Shown in pieces: positions 63,725-64,000 of a stretch of DNA of 64,000 nucleotides. A program made the translations under genes and the position numbers. The stretch spans positions 5,342,501 to 5,406,500 of the forward strand of contig NZ_CP046907.1 in the NCBI RefSeq assembly GCF_014083985.1, read 5' to 3'. The notes under the pieces are model-generated. The model saw only the letters and a list, made by a program, of their open reading frames with translations. It was not told the DNA's origin and made no database searches. Within the stretch, counting starts at the first letter, position 1. Each line of letters opens with the position of its first letter. Source of the DNA: Streptomyces sp. SCUT-3 (GTDB lineage Bacteria > Actinomycetota > Actinomycetes > Streptomycetales > Streptomycetaceae).

Positions 63725-64000
63725 ATGAGTGACACGACCGCACCGCAGGGTGTCCGCCCGGACCGGCTGCCCGAGTGGGCCGCGCTGGGCAAGCACCGTG
63801 AGGAACTGGGGGAGGTGCGGCTGCGCGAGCTGTTCGCCGCGGACCCCGGACGCGGCGAGCGCTGCGTGCTGCGGGTCGGCGACCTGTACATCGACTACTC
63901 GAAGAACCTGGTCACCGACCGGACCCTGGAACTGCTGCGCGGCCTCGCCGCGGCCACCGGCGTGGAGCGGCTGCGCGACGCGATGCTGCGCGGCGAGCGG
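63725..64000 (+). CDS. pgi: Glucose-6-phosphate isomerase, N-terminal part only
   Basis: 92 codons are in the window; the rest lies beyond the right edge. ATG 63725 follows [29 protein letters not shown] and GDLYIDYSKNLVTDRTL are the N-terminal signature of Pgi, which interconverts glucose-6-P and fructose-6-P in glycolysis. Confidence 0.92.
   Translation, partial: MSDTTAPQGVRPDRLPEWAALGKHREELGEVRLRELFAADPGRGERCVLRVGDLYIDYSKNLVTDRTLELLRGLAAATGVERLRDAMLRGER

Noticed and set aside
58428-63743. Minus-strand open frame of 1771 codons
   Set aside because: It spans antisense of the aminopeptidase and SpoIIE genes and part of the true P-loop gene in another frame; a shadow of high GC.

Overview
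The window is about 75% G+C, codons end almost always in G or C, GTG starts are common, and ATGA/GTGA stop-start overlaps are frequent. BldD with an exact BldD operator, an actinobacterial sIHF, a DasR-type chitinase operator and a bldD-pyr-sIHF-gmk-rpoZ-coaBC-metK-priA gene order point to Streptomyces or a close relative. Almost everything is chromosomal core or conserved actinobacterial sequence. I see no phage, IS element, CRISPR array, rRNA or tRNA.

Layout. 1-3.4 kb: edge of a D-threonine-aldolase-like gene (-), a non-RD Ser/Thr kinase, and an Ada-AlkA repair fusion. 3.4-14.3 kb: bldD (-) diverging from a complete pyrimidine operon (pyrR, pyrB, pyrC, membrane protein, carA, carB, pyrD, pyrF), with a PyrR-binding stem-loop just before the pyrR ribosome-binding site. 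14.4-25.9 kb: sIHF, gmk, rpoZ, coaBC, metK, priA, an HTH gene (-), def, fmt, rsmB, rpe. 26-31.3 kb: a SorC-type regulator, a TetR regulator diverging from an internally duplicated ABC-2/YhgE-like membrane protein, and asd (-). 31.7-34.7 kb: a persulfide-handling island (three rhodanese or MBL-rhodanese genes and a CstR-like repressor) with three matching 16-bp operators. 34.8-40.6 kb: guaB1, an Lrp/AsnC regulator, and a nitrilase-type amidase with a flavin L-amino-acid oxidase/monooxygenase, with repeated Lrp-like boxes, then a DUF5995 gene. 41-46 kb: uracil/xanthine permease, a PRC-barrel protein, and a secreted GH18 chitinase with DasR-like sites. 46-51.4 kb: FMN riboswitch, a small ORF, ribE-ribM-ribBA-ribH, then hisE, hisG and a PH-like membrane protein. 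51.6-64 kb: two CNNM/CorC-type CBS proteins, an orphan N6-adenine methyltransferase with fused HTH and specificity-like region, a TPR-AAA+ CbbX/EccA-like ATPase, a uridine-kinase-like P-loop protein, an Xaa-Pro aminopeptidase, a GAF-PAS-GAF-SpoIIE-HATPase signalling protein, and the start of pgi.

Most of the regulation can be read from sequence. It includes a BldD box, a PyrR RNA loop, an FMN riboswitch, a structured metK leader with a possible pseudoknot, CstR-type operators, Lrp-like boxes with phased spacing, dre-like sites and several strong bidirectional terminators. The best leads for follow-up are the Lrp-like box set, the CstR-type regulon, the metK leader, the small ORF between the FMN riboswitch and ribE, the duplicated membrane protein, and the orphan methyltransferase. 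I found no clearly new defence or mobile system. All coordinates were read by eye. Family assignments rest on motifs and gene order, not on database searches.
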